38,174 bases of DNA from a virus. The stretch lies in IMG/VR virus record IMGVR_UViG_3300010430_000217, positions 1 to 38,174 of that record. One strand, given 5' to 3'. Under the pieces are notes generated by a model, which worked only from the letters and a program-made list of their open reading frames with translations, was not told where the DNA came from and did not search any database. Every line of letters begins with the position of its first letter. Position 1 is the first letter of the stretch. This document shows, in pieces, positions 19,976 to 28,986 of the stretch. The translations under genes and the position numbers were made by a program.

Positions 19976-22468
19976 TTAATCTCCTATTGGATTTAAAACT
20001 TCCACTTTTAAATAAACTGAATATAAATTACCATCAACTTCTGTAAAATCATCTTCACTCGACACCGCTATATCTGTCCATTCAACAAAATTTAATGCGT
20101 ACGAAGGAATATAAACTTTTGCTGTTACACTTATAAAATCTGTACTTGAACCTGTTGCTTCTGTATCACTTTCGTAAGTTGTTCCTAATGCTCTTACTCT
20201 ACCTTTAGTAATACATTCACTATCAGCACCATTTCCACGATGTCTATAATTAATATAAAACACTACACTATCTTCCGATGATTCATTTATTGGATGTGTT
20301 GAAGTATCAAGAATTGTTATAAAATCTGCATCAATATCATTTTGTCCTTTTGAAGTGAATGCAACAGATGAATTTGTAAAAGAACTTGAAGAACTTCTTA
20401 AAGTAAATCCTAATAATTCATTTGCATATAATGTTTCACCTGATTTTGTTTTAATTCCATTTACATAAGCTGTATCTACATAAACTTCACTAATTAAAAG
20501 TTTATTATTATTTGATGTTAATATCGTTCCATCTGTATCAGGAATTGTTAATGTTCTTGTTGTTCCTATTGTTATTCCACTATTTTGTAATTTAACTATT
20601 TTACTTACATCTGCATCATCATAAACATTAAAACTTGCATCTGAAAATGTTGAAGTTGTAGAAGAACCAAGTCCCCCACCTCCGATTCCGAATGGAAAAG
20701 ACCTTCTGTCTTGTACTTCCGAGCCACCTAAAACATTAGTCAAAGTATTACTTGATGTTTGAAACCTTAAAACAACTCTACAAATTCTGAAAGCTGTTTG
20801 TCTTAATTCTGTTGGTACAGAAGTTATTGAATAATTACTTGCATCGGCTATAGCCTCATCAGAACTTCCATACTCTCCACTTGGTAATAATACAAATAAA
20901 TTTCCATCTTCATCTTGACTGTTTTGATTTGCAAATATTTCTAAACCATAATAAGTATTATTTCCTCTTAATGAATTTCCCTCTGCATCAACATCAATTT
21001 CTCCTAAATGGGAAACTTTTTTATAAGGTTCATTTGGATAATTAACAACATAATAAAAAGAAGTATCTGCACTAAAATTTTGTCTGTGCATTTGATATAC
21101 TAAACCACTTGTAACATTTAATTGAATTGTATCAACTTCTGGTGCTTGTATAGTTCTTTCTAATGTTGATTCAACTCCACTCCACCAAGTTGCACCTAAT
21201 ACTCTTATTTTTTCAGATATATGAGATATTCTACCACGATAATTGTTTTCCCTACTATCTGTGTATCTTTGATAATTTAACACACCATAATCAATTGTTG
21301 ATTGAGTATCAAAACAAGCAATTTTTCCTATCCAAGCAAAAGTATCTGTTGGAAGTTCTGTTGTTGCATTTAATGTAACAACTCCACTTGATAAGCTATA
21401 ATAAATATTGTTTTGAACAGGTGTTGTAGAATCTCCTAAATTTAATGCTACTGTATCAACAGGAACGAATCTTTCAATACCATCTAAATTAACAATTATT
21501 TCTTCTGTTTCATCTGAATTATTATAAACACTTGCATATATTTGTGTATCGGTTACTGTTAAATATACTTTAGGTTTTGTTTCAACTGTTCCTGATAATA
21601 AAAATTCTAATTGTTTTGATGTATTCGGTCTGCCTGTTCTTAATTGAGTTATTAATATACCTGATGTTGAACTATTATCTAAAACTAAAGCAATTAATAC
21701 TTCTTGATTTGGTAATGTAGGTACTATATTTGTTAATGTTCCTTCTGTATCTGCAGATAAATATAACAAATCATTATTTGAAAATTCTGATAAATCTAAA
21801 TCCCTTACCAATCCAAAAGTTGTTATTCTACCTGTTGTTCCGTTTGATATATCTTGTGTTGCTATTCCAATTATTCTTGTTGTAATAAAAGAACTATCTG
21901 CTATTGCTAATGATAAACTTGGAAAACCTCCAACAATATCTGAAACATAACAAACATTTCCGTTGTAGATTGTGTCTCCTGTTAAATTAATTCCTTGTGC
22001 ATATTGTTCTTGTCCTATTGTTAATCTACCATCGTTATTCAAATCTAATTCAAGTGTACCTGTAACATTATCCCAATGTAGTCTCCCTTCTGTATGAATA
22101 TCGTTGTTTTCAAAACCTGTATCAAAAATAATATTAGAAGTAACTAATGTATCTATTGATAATGATGGGTCAAAAGAAATACTATCAATATTAATATTTT
22201 CATTTGCAAATCTAAAATAATTACTGTCATTAATATCGTTTGCATTATGATAATGAGGTGTGTCTGCTTTTGTTGATATAGTATCGGCATAATGACTAAA
22301 CATTGTGTCTGCCATTTCCCAATTATCTATTAACAATCCTCCCCAAGTATCTGTATCTTGCCCTACTTGTGGTAGCTTGAACACATTTAATAAAGGAGCA
22401 GTTTCATATGCCTGAATACTAACGGAAAACATTAGCATTAAAATAAAAAATAAAATAAACTTTTTCAT
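19976..22468 (-). CDS. Large tail-fibre-like protein with signal peptide (830 aa)
   Basis: 830 residues. It begins with a signal peptide (MKKFILFFILMLMFSVSIQA) followed by PLLNVFKLPQVGQDTDTWGG and LIDNWEMADTM, the LPxVGxxxDTWGxxLNxNF motif that opens many tail fibres. The rest is beta-rich and repetitive, with YAQGINLTGDTIYNGNVCYV (about 155-175) typical of phage fibre domains. A fibre that appears Sec-exported is unusual, since virion proteins normally assemble in the cytoplasm. It directly follows the putative distal tail gene. Confidence 0.75.
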   Translation of the reverse strand: MKKFILFFILMLMFSVSIQAYETAPLLNVFKLPQVGQDTDTWGGLLIDNWEMADTMFSHYADTISTKADTPHYHNANDINDSNYFRFANENINIDSISFDPSLSIDTLVTSNIIFDTGFENNDIHTEGRLHWDNVTGTLELDLNNDGRLTIGQEQYAQGINLTGDTIYNGNVCYVSDIVGGFPSLSLAIADSSFITTRIIGIATQDISNGTTGRITTFGLVRDLDLSEFSNNDLLYLSADTEGTLTNIVPTLPNQEVLIALVLDNSSTSGILITQLRTGRPNTSKQLEFLLSGTVETKPKVYLTVTDTQIYASVYNNSDETEEIIVNLDGIERFVPVDTVALNLGDSTTPVQNNIYYSLSSGVVTLNATTELPTDTFAWIGKIACFDTQSTIDYGVLNYQRYTDSRENNYRGRISHISEKIRVLGATWWSGVESTLERTIQAPEVDTIQLNVTSGLVYQMHRQNFSADTSFYYVVNYPNEPYKKVSHLGEIDVDAEGNSLRGNNTYYGLEIFANQNSQDEDGNLFVLLPSGEYGSSDEAIADASNYSITSVPTELRQTAFRICRVVLRFQTSSNTLTNVLGGSEVQDRRSFPFGIGGGGLGSSTTSTFSDASFNVYDDADVSKIVKLQNSGITIGTTRTLTIPDTDGTILTSNNNKLLISEVYVDTAYVNGIKTKSGETLYANELLGFTLRSSSSSFTNSSVAFTSKGQNDIDADFITILDTSTHPINESSEDSVVFYINYRHRGNGADSECITKGRVRALGTTYESDTEATGSSTDFISVTAKVYIPSYALNFVEWTDIAVSSEDDFTEVDGNLYSVYLKVEVLNPIGD

Positions 22469-22471
22469 ATA

Positions 22472-23074
22472 TTATACCTCTTGTAAATTTATTTGGCCTG
22501 TATATGTAACATTGTTTTCATCTAATGCAAACTTTGGTTCGTTTGCAAATGCTACTTCAAAATAATTTTTTTTATATATTGTTGTTCCTATTGGATATAC
22601 TGTTGTTATATCTCTATCAACTGTTATTATTTGTTCTGTTGCATCGTTTTTTACTAATTTAACAATAAAATATTCGGCTGTTGTTGATAATCTTATTACA
22701 TCTCCTTCTACAAAATTATCGTTTCCATCCAATTTTAATATCTTTTTATCTGTTGCTATATATTGTGATGCTTGATTTAATGTTGTTGTTGATACAAAGT
22801 CTGCCAAATCACTATCAACATAAAAATTAAATATTTTATCATTATATCCAACCATATTATTTTTTTGGTCAGCAGTTAAATGTAAAAAATTCAAATCAAT
22901 AAAATATTTTTCAACACCTTTATATATTTTTAATGATTGATTATTTAATCTATATTTTTTTTCTCCTAATTTCTTTGTATATATATTAAATGGTAATTCA
23001 GGATTTTGTTCAAAAGTATAATTAAATGTTGTACTACTATCGTCAGCAGTATATTCAAACTTACAATTTCCCAT
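22472..23074 (-). CDS. Putative distal-tail protein (200 aa)
   Basis: 200 residues, all-beta. N-terminus CKFEYTADDSSTTFNYTF, then LTADQKNNMVGYNDKIFNF, and a middle module (about residues 110-180: KKILKLDGNDNFVEGDVIRL to VYPIGTTIYKK) like a beta-rich insertion also seen in the tail tube. Position after the tape measure is that of a distal-tail (Dit-like) protein. Its ATG overlaps the tape-measure stop (TAATG). Confidence 0.5.
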   Translation of the reverse strand: MGNCKFEYTADDSSTTFNYTFEQNPELPFNIYTKKLGEKKYRLNNQSLKIYKGVEKYFIDLNFLHLTADQKNNMVGYNDKIFNFYVDSDLADFVSTTTLNQASQYIATDKKILKLDGNDNFVEGDVIRLSTTAEYFIVKLVKNDATEQIITVDRDITTVYPIGTTIYKKNYFEVAFANEPKFALDENNVTYTGQINLQEV

Positions 23075-24876
23075 TATAGTTGTAATCCTCCGTTTTGTAA
23101 TTCTGATTCTTCTTCTAATACAGGCAATACATTTGTTCTTACAAATTCCCTTGTTGCATCTGTTGGTTCTGATTGTGTGCCTAATGCATCTATAACTACT
23201 ATTTTAACACTTGTTCCATTTTCTTGTGGATTAATATTATTTATAGAAGGAATATCTGAATTTGGAGTAGATACACCTGCACCTCCACCTGATATAGTCA
23301 TTCCACCACCTCCACCATTAAATGATGTTGATGCTATTTTTTGAACTTGTGCTATAGCTATTGCTCCGTGAGCCGCCGCTAAAGGAATATTAAACGGAAA
23401 AGGATATGTTCCTAAAGTTTTTGCAACACCTTGAAAACCTGATATAGTTGCTTCTGCTATTGCACTTGCTTTTCCTATTTCAAATAATTTTCTGCTGTTT
23501 GTATTCATTAAACCCGACATTAATTTTAAACCACTTTTAGTCATTTTTATTTTATTTTTCCAAACTATTTCATCAAGTTTCATTCTTGCTTGATTATTGT
23601 CATATTCAAGAAAAAACATATCTCCTAAATGTGATTGCAACATTTGGAATTCTTGTTGGTTAAAATCTTGAAAATTTGTCATTCGTTCTTCCATTAAAGC
23701 ATCTTCAAATTCAAGTCTTGCTTGTCGTTGCTGTGCCCACTGTTCCCGCAATTTATCTATTGCTCCTGCTTCAAACTCATCTTCACTATCATTACCTGTA
23801 CCTGCAAGTCCTTCTGATTTTGCCACTTCATCCATAGCTTTTCTTTCAATAATAGCTTCTAATAATTTTTGTCTATATGCTTCCCAATAATTAGTCATTT
23901 CAACAATTTCTGCTGATTCTTCATCAAAACCTGCATCAACAAAATTTTTAAAATCAAGAAATTGGTCTACAACTTTTTTTTCTTCTTTTGCTAACTTTTG
24001 ATATTCCATTTGTAAATCATCTAATTTTATTGACGATAATCTTTGAACAATATCTATTTGTTCCTCTAATGTTGTTTGTAATGGTTTTGTTTTTTTTACT
24101 GTTGTGTCCATAACTTCTGCCAAATTATTTGCAACAATCTTTAAACCTTTTGCTATATCTTTTACTAATGGAGCAAATCTCTTACCTATAGCTTCAATCA
24201 AATCTCCCATTGAATTTGTAGCTTGTTTAACAGAACCTGACAGAGTTTCTCCCATTGCTTTTGAAAATCCACCAATCTGTCCTTCTATTTCATCAAGAAT
24301 AATTCCCTGTGCCGATGCAACATCATTCATATCCATAAAATTTTTTATCATATCTTTTTGAACATCTGTTAGTTTGATTCCATTCCTTTGAAGAGCAGTT
24401 ACTCCTACAATTGGGTCATTTAGAGCCTTTCCTAACAACAAACTTGCATTTGTCATATCTGTACCCATAAACGATGCCAAATCAGATGCTGTTTCTAATG
24501 CTCTTGGAAATACTTCTCCTCCAATTTCTTTGAAAGTTAATAGCATTGCCTGTGCAGATAATATTGTTTCATCTCCAAATTCTGTTACATTTTGTAATTC
24601 TGATGCCATTTTTTTTAGTTCGTTAGATGTTAATCCTACTACATTATTCGTTGCTTTTAATACCGCATTGAGTTTTTTTTCTGCTCTTTCTTGTACTCCA
24701 TAGATTTGAACCATTTTTCCAACAGCTACTGTAACACCTGCAAAACCAACAGCTAAAGTTTTAAGTGATACTTTAATATTGTCAAAGTTTTTCTTTGATG
24801 TTTTAGTAAATCTATTTAATTCTTTTTCTGCTTGTTTTGTATCGGCACTTACTTTCAGTTTTACTTCTTCGGTCAT
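23074..24876 (-). CDS. Tail tape-measure protein
   Basis: 600 residues. An N-terminal helical coat-like part (TKQAEKELNRFTKTSKKNF) leads to the conserved tape-measure domain (SELQNVTEFGDETILSAQAM, FPRALETASDLASFMGTDMT, ALNDPIVGVTALQRNGIKLT), a hydrophobic segment and a Gly-rich end. Its length sets tail length: at about 1.5 angstrom per residue, a tail near 90 nm is expected. It follows the frameshifted chaperone ORF with ATGA overlap. Confidence 0.93.
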   Translation of the reverse strand: MTEEVKLKVSADTKQAEKELNRFTKTSKKNFDNIKVSLKTLAVGFAGVTVAVGKMVQIYGVQERAEKKLNAVLKATNNVVGLTSNELKKMASELQNVTEFGDETILSAQAMLLTFKEIGGEVFPRALETASDLASFMGTDMTNASLLLGKALNDPIVGVTALQRNGIKLTDVQKDMIKNFMDMNDVASAQGIILDEIEGQIGGFSKAMGETLSGSVKQATNSMGDLIEAIGKRFAPLVKDIAKGLKIVANNLAEVMDTTVKKTKPLQTTLEEQIDIVQRLSSIKLDDLQMEYQKLAKEEKKVVDQFLDFKNFVDAGFDEESAEIVEMTNYWEAYRQKLLEAIIERKAMDEVAKSEGLAGTGNDSEDEFEAGAIDKLREQWAQQRQARLEFEDALMEERMTNFQDFNQQEFQMLQSHLGDMFFLEYDNNQARMKLDEIVWKNKIKMTKSGLKLMSGLMNTNSRKLFEIGKASAIAEATISGFQGVAKTLGTYPFPFNIPLAAAHGAIAIAQVQKIASTSFNGGGGGMTISGGGAGVSTPNSDIPSINNINPQENGTSVKIVVIDALGTQSEPTDATREFVRTNVLPVLEEESELQNGGLQL

Positions 24877-25103
24877 TTATTTTTCCTTTGATTATTATAA
24901 TAATCTGACTTTGCTTTATCCATAATATCAAATAATCTCATTATATCCCATCTCTGTTCATTGATACTTCCTGAATCAGGTAAACAATGAAACTTTTCAC
25001 AATTATTATACAAACTTAATACATAACTTTCAAAGGTTGTTAAGTTCAATTTCTTTAGTTTAAAAGTCCACCCTTCTAAACTACACCTAACAACCTGTTT
25101 TAG
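24873..25103 (-). CDS. Tail assembly chaperone, frameshift extension (T part of GT)
   Basis: From the slippery site at 25103 the -1 frame stays open for 76 codons (LKQVVRCSLEGWTFKLKK ... YYNNQRKNK) and ends in a TGA overlapping the tape-measure ATG. It has no own start with SD, so it is only reachable by -1 frameshift from the upstream gene, exactly as lambda G/GT. The fusion would coat and recruit the tape measure to the tube protein. Confidence 0.85.
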   Translation of the reverse strand, partial: LKQVVRCSLEGWTFKLKKLNLTTFESYVLSLYNNCEKFHCLPDSGSINEQRWDIMRLFDIMDKAKSDYYNNQRKNK

Positions 25104-25513
25104 TTTTTTGCTGATTTCTCTAATTCTTTTTCGTTATTCATTTCATCAACAATTCTTTCTAATTCAGTTAATACATAATTAGATGTGATTTGCAAAAGCA
25201 TATCTTTAGTTACTTTTTCATCATCAATAGAAACTAATCCTTTTTCAAGTTTAATTAATCTTAATTCATTATTAAATTTTTGTAATTCTCCAAACTTTTC
25301 AGATTTGATTTTGTTTACCATTTCTTTTTCATTATCTGTTTTAGGTGTTTCTTCAAAAAACTCCATTGATTTAGCAGATAATTCTTGCAATTCAAATCTA
25401 TCTTTTAAAGTAAAGATTTGAGCAACTACAACAGACTTATTTGTATCGTCTGCCGAGTTGCCCACCATAAAATTTTTAGTTTTATTAATCTTATTTCTAA
25501 ATTCTATACCCAT
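25100..25513 (-). CDS. Tail assembly chaperone (G-like)
   Basis: 137 residues. FTLKDRFELQELSAKSMEFF and a helical basic/acidic C-terminus fit the small siphoviral G-type chaperone. The stop TAA (25102-25100) comes directly after A-AAA-AAC, so most ribosomes make this short form and some make the 213-residue fusion. It lies between tail tube and tape measure, where the chaperone pair always stands. Confidence 0.85.
   Translation of the reverse strand: MGIEFRNKINKTKNFMVGNSADDTNKSVVVAQIFTLKDRFELQELSAKSMEFFEETPKTDNEKEMVNKIKSEKFGELQKFNNELRLIKLEKGLVSIDDEKVTKDMLLQITSNYVLTELERIVDEMNNEKELEKSAKN
25103..25109 (-). other. Programmed -1 frameshift site A-AAA-AAC
   Basis: Canonical X-XXY-YYZ heptamer in the correct phase (GCA-AAA-AAC, stop follows). 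Downstream TAGTTTA and TAAACTA can form a 7-bp stem about 20 bases later, and a nearer weak CTAA/TTAG hairpin is possible. Confidence 0.85.
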
Positions 25514-25549
25514 TATATTAACTCCATATATTAATAATAATTTTTATTT

Positions 25550-26980
25550 TTATGCTGTATAAGTATTGTTAATTGAACTAATTTTAAAATGATAACTGTC
25601 TGATGTTGAATATTCTGCAATACCATTTAATGAACTTGACAATACTCCATCAGTTAATTCCATCGGCATTTCTGTAAGTCTGAGTTGTGGAATGTCAATT
25701 GTAATACTATAAGGAGATGTATCGTGTGATAATGTTAATAAAATATCTAATGTTGTTCCGTCTTGATATTTATCAAAAACTGTATCATCATAATATTCTA
25801 AATCAAAACCAAATGTAATTTCTCCTCTTAAAGCAGTAAGTCTACCAAGATTATCTCCTGAACCTAAACATTTACCTGCATCAAGATTATTGTTTACATT
25901 AAGATTAAAAGATGTAACACAACCAAAATCACTTCCACCTTCTGTTATTGTTCCGTTTGCAAATGTATATGGTTCATCTACTGAACTTGCTAATGCATCA
26001 ATATCTGTTGCTGATAACATAAAAGGAGATGAATATATTTCATAAGCATCTCCACTTACCATTATATCATTTTCTAATACCAATGTTGTATCGTTTGTTA
26101 CAGAAGTTACATAACTCCAAGTATTATCTGTTGTATTTTTAACTAAATAATTAATTGTTGTTGGTGTTGGTAAAGTTGTTTCAAAATTTTGTGTGCTATC
26201 AACTAAACTTCCCGCTACTGTTGAATCTGTTGTTCCACTATCTACTAATACATCTGAACCATCTGTATCATCATCAATTTTTTCTTGTTCTTTACCTATT
26301 AAATCAAAACTACCTGAAATCATTTCTCCGATTGCAGAACTCATTTCAATCGAATTTACACGAACTCCTTTAAATCTCTCACCAAAAGCAGTACCTAAAT
26401 ATTTATCAAGTGAAAAACTTTCTAAATCTGCATTTGTATCAAAAATAAAATTATGTGTAAATGGTGCAATTACTTCAATAGTTGCTTCTGCATCTGAATG
26501 AGCATAAGCCAAAGGTCTTTCAATTGTAAATGTAGGACTTGCTGTTATGTCTGTTATTTTAGCACATTCTGAAGTTGTTCCTGAGCCAATCTGTACTATA
26601 TCGTTTGCTAATATTCCTGTACCATCTGTTAAAGTTATTGATGTTGCACCTTTAACTACTGCTCCATCTAAATCTGTACTCCAACTATCAGCTGTTCCTG
26701 TTGAATAATATTTGCAACCTGCTCTTAATAAAGTTTCAAATCCACTTGCAGGTTTTACTTCTACAGGTAAACTTCCTGTTCTACTTGCATTTACTTCAAC
26801 TGTTGTTCTTGGAGCTCTTGTTCTATTTAAAGCATTACTTGAAACTACTTCTTTTTGTAATCCTAAACTACAAGAAAGTGCCTCAACTGTGTGTTCATTA
26901 CCTAATTCAGGAAATTCTCCCCAAGTTTTTTCAATCCCACTTATTATTACTGCTCCGTTGTTTCCTATTAATCCACCCAT
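25550..26980 (-). CDS. Tail tube protein (476 aa, with inserted beta modules)
   Basis: 476 residues. An N-terminal SGIEKTWGEFPELGNEHT and a C-terminal FGFDLEYYDDTVFDKYQDGT, LTLSHDTSPYSITIDIPQLR and GVLSSSLNGIAEY match the tube-protein core (Mu/lambda-like beta barrel). Two insertions, at about residues 105-175 and 250-330, are beta-rich modules of the kind also seen in the gp36-like protein. It forms the hexameric rings of the non-contractile tail. A perfect AGGAGGATAAA SD precedes it. Confidence 0.8.
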   Translation of the reverse strand: MGGLIGNNGAVIISGIEKTWGEFPELGNEHTVEALSCSLGLQKEVVSSNALNRTRAPRTTVEVNASRTGSLPVEVKPASGFETLLRAGCKYYSTGTADSWSTDLDGAVVKGATSITLTDGTGILANDIVQIGSGTTSECAKITDITASPTFTIERPLAYAHSDAEATIEVIAPFTHNFIFDTNADLESFSLDKYLGTAFGERFKGVRVNSIEMSSAIGEMISGSFDLIGKEQEKIDDDTDGSDVLVDSGTTDSTVAGSLVDSTQNFETTLPTPTTINYLVKNTTDNTWSYVTSVTNDTTLVLENDIMVSGDAYEIYSSPFMLSATDIDALASSVDEPYTFANGTITEGGSDFGCVTSFNLNVNNNLDAGKCLGSGDNLGRLTALRGEITFGFDLEYYDDTVFDKYQDGTTLDILLTLSHDTSPYSITIDIPQLRLTEMPMELTDGVLSSSLNGIAEYSTSDSYHFKISSINNTYTA

Positions 26981-26994
26981 TTTATCCTCCTAAA

Positions 26995-27450
26995 TTATAT
27001 ACATTTTTTTAAAATTTCTAAATTCATTGTCCAACCTTGAACTACATCATCGTCTGCATTAACTTCTAATTGACTTCCACCTGTTATTGTTAATTCTGTC
27101 CAATAACCTGAAACCTGTGTATTGTTATTTAATACTGTTCTTACATCGTCTGCAATTTTTAAATATCCAACTTTCTTTTTAGTATCATATCCAACTTGAA
27201 TATTACTATTATGTGTTGATTTAATTAATATTTGTAAATCAACTTGCATTGTTTGATTGATTTTATTATTTAATACATTTTCTGTATCAACTGATGTTAC
27301 TTCTATATTAATAAAAGGTGTTCTTGGAAAACTTCTTGACAATAAATTAGTCAATTTATCATTTTCTATTTCTTCAATATAATATAATGTGTTACCTTTT
27401 GTTATTTGTGCTTTTAATATATCTTTTAATTTATTTACTGTATTTAACAT
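26995..27450 (-). CDS. Tail terminator / tail-to-head joining protein
   Basis: 151 residues: helical start (NTVNKLKDILKAQITKGN), then FPRTPFINIEVTSVD and QVDLQILIKSTH and WTELTITGGSQLEVN: the alpha-beta-beta layout of siphoviral tail terminators (gpU-like). It sits between the gpG-like completion gene and the tail tube, the expected place. The call is by layout and position. Confidence 0.6.
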   Translation of the reverse strand: MLNTVNKLKDILKAQITKGNTLYYIEEIENDKLTNLLSRSFPRTPFINIEVTSVDTENVLNNKINQTMQVDLQILIKSTHNSNIQVGYDTKKKVGYLKIADDVRTVLNNNTQVSGYWTELTITGGSQLEVNADDDVVQGWTMNLEILKKCI

Positions 27451-27452
27451 AT

Positions 27453-27911
27453 TTATTTAATACCCGATTTTTTAATTGAATCTTTTATATATAAATCAAA
27501 AATTCTTTTTATCCTTTTTCTATTTTTAGGACTAAATCCCATAAATCTTCTCATTCTTTGCTGATAAGGAGCATATTTTTTAGCCTCGTTACTTATTCCT
27601 ATTATAACATACTTTATTGTTTGTTTCAAGAAATCAACACCGAGTCTTAATTTTCCTGTATCTTGAAGTAATTTAGCTGATTTATCCAATCTTCTTTTTG
27701 TGTCTTTTCCAACCCATCTTCCACCCGCTTTAAATGGTTGCCATTTATTTTTTTCAGGTGTTTGTTCTTTCCCTATGTTTTCCCTTGTTGTTTGAGTTAT
27801 CATATAAGAACCTGCATCATTTAATGGTTGAGTTGTTTTTGCTATTTTCTTTGATGCAGTAGTTAATTTTCTTAATATTTTGTTGGTTTTAAAGGTTGCA
27901 TTTATTTTCAT
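27453..27911 (-). CDS. Tail completion / virion morphogenesis protein (Mu gpG-like)
   Basis: 152 residues, basic. TTRENIGKEQTPEKNKWQPF, LLQDTGKLRLGVDF and APYQQRMRRFMGFSPKNR match the phage virion-morphogenesis family (Mu gpG, P2 gpS, HK97 gp10-like), with the RRFMGFS end motif. It joins tail to head or completes the tail. Four-gene block with the terminator and gp36-like genes. Confidence 0.82.
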   Translation of the reverse strand: MKINATFKTNKILRKLTTASKKIAKTTQPLNDAGSYMITQTTRENIGKEQTPEKNKWQPFKAGGRWVGKDTKRRLDKSAKLLQDTGKLRLGVDFLKQTIKYVIIGISNEAKKYAPYQQRMRRFMGFSPKNRKRIKRIFDLYIKDSIKKSGIK

Positions 27912-28597
27912 TATTCCATTATATCAATAGATGGAGTAAATGTATCATAAGCACTTACAGAACCATCATAAGATGTCATTTTAAACACTTTCTCCCCGTT
28001 GATTGACTCACTATATAGCTGAGTTTTTTTATCGTCATTATCTGTTATATCAAGCTGAATATCTCCTGATATAATTTTATCCAACATTTCTTCTGCTTTT
28101 GTACACATATCTGTTAAATTTTCTAATGCTACTTCTGAAAAAAATCTATAAATTATTTTACCTATTTTGCAAGTTGCTAAATCAATTGCAATCATTTGTA
28201 CTGTTGAGTTTGTTAATAATGTTGTTTCAGGTGTTGCTATTGTTTTTCTTAATCTATCAAATACATAATTAATAATCCTTGTTATATGTTCTTCCATAAT
28301 CAATACATTCATATCTTCATAATCATATACATAATAAATGTCATCTGTTGTTAAAAAAATATTATCATTTAATGTTAATGTGTTTAAATCATCAACTGCT
28401 GTTACATAAGAATATTCTCCTGTTGTTCTATTCTTAACAATCATATTTTCTTTTATTAAATCTGTTACAAAATCTGCTCCTGTATCAACTAATTTATTTG
28501 CTACAACACTTGTATTAGTTCCATCTGATAACTCTGCATTTTTGCTTGTATTTACTTCTATTTGCTTTATTACATCTGTCCAATTTATTAAAGCCAT
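27911..28597 (-). CDS. Mu gp36-like (DUF1320-type) head-completion protein with beta insertion
   Basis: 228 residues. The N-terminal INWTDVIKQIEV and C-terminal helical half (VFDRLRKTIATPETTLLTN, IAIDLATCKIGKIIYRFFSE) fit the gp36-like connector family. Residues about 20-92 (VVANKLVDTGADF, VKNRTTGEYSYVTAV, TLTLNDNI, DDIYYVYD) are an inserted beta module found also in the tail tube protein. Its ATG and stop overlap the neighbours, so it is part of the head-tail joining operon. Confidence 0.7.
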   Translation of the reverse strand: MALINWTDVIKQIEVNTSKNAELSDGTNTSVVANKLVDTGADFVTDLIKENMIVKNRTTGEYSYVTAVDDLNTLTLNDNIFLTTDDIYYVYDYEDMNVLIMEEHITRIINYVFDRLRKTIATPETTLLTNSTVQMIAIDLATCKIGKIIYRFFSEVALENLTDMCTKAEEMLDKIISGDIQLDITDNDDKKTQLYSESINGEKVFKMTSYDGSVSAYDTFTPSIDIME

Positions 28598-28986
28598 TAT
28601 GACACCTTTCCTTTATAATATGCTTTTCTACCTAATAAAAAAACTGCACTAAAATATATTAATGCTCTTATTATTCTTATTGGTAATAAAATTAATGCTC
28701 CTATAATATTATCTAATGGTAATGTAAAACAATCTAAAATATTAACAATAATTAAATTAATTAAATAAATTATATCTGCATATATTTTATAGATATATTT
28801 TTTACCTATAAAATATTGATAATCGTGTATATTAGAACATTCCTTATAGTCAATACCTATTCCACCAATATTATCGAGCATTTTAACTATCCATTTTGGA
28901 GTACCTGCACTTCCCGAACCATTACAAATTTTAGCTTTATATTCTTTTGTTAATAATTTATAATTTTCAGGACTTATTAATTTCAT
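28597..28986 (-). CDS. Membrane-associated protein with PLA2-like CxxHDxxY motif
   Basis: 129 residues. CSNIHDYQY at about 51-59 matches the C-x2-H-D-x2-Y core of secretory phospholipase A2 and of a poorly described phage family that keeps the NGSG/SG-W..HD pattern. Two hydrophobic segments (IYLINLIIVNILDCF, NIIGALILLPIRIIRALIYF) follow. In the lysis region (next to the lipoprotein and holin-like genes) a membrane-lipid hydrolase or lysis helper is plausible, but the activity is inferred from the motif alone. Confidence 0.5.
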   Translation of the reverse strand: MKLISPENYKLLTKEYKAKICNGSGSAGTPKWIVKMLDNIGGIGIDYKECSNIHDYQYFIGKKYIYKIYADIIYLINLIIVNILDCFTLPLDNIIGALILLPIRIIRALIYFSAVFLLGRKAYYKGKVS

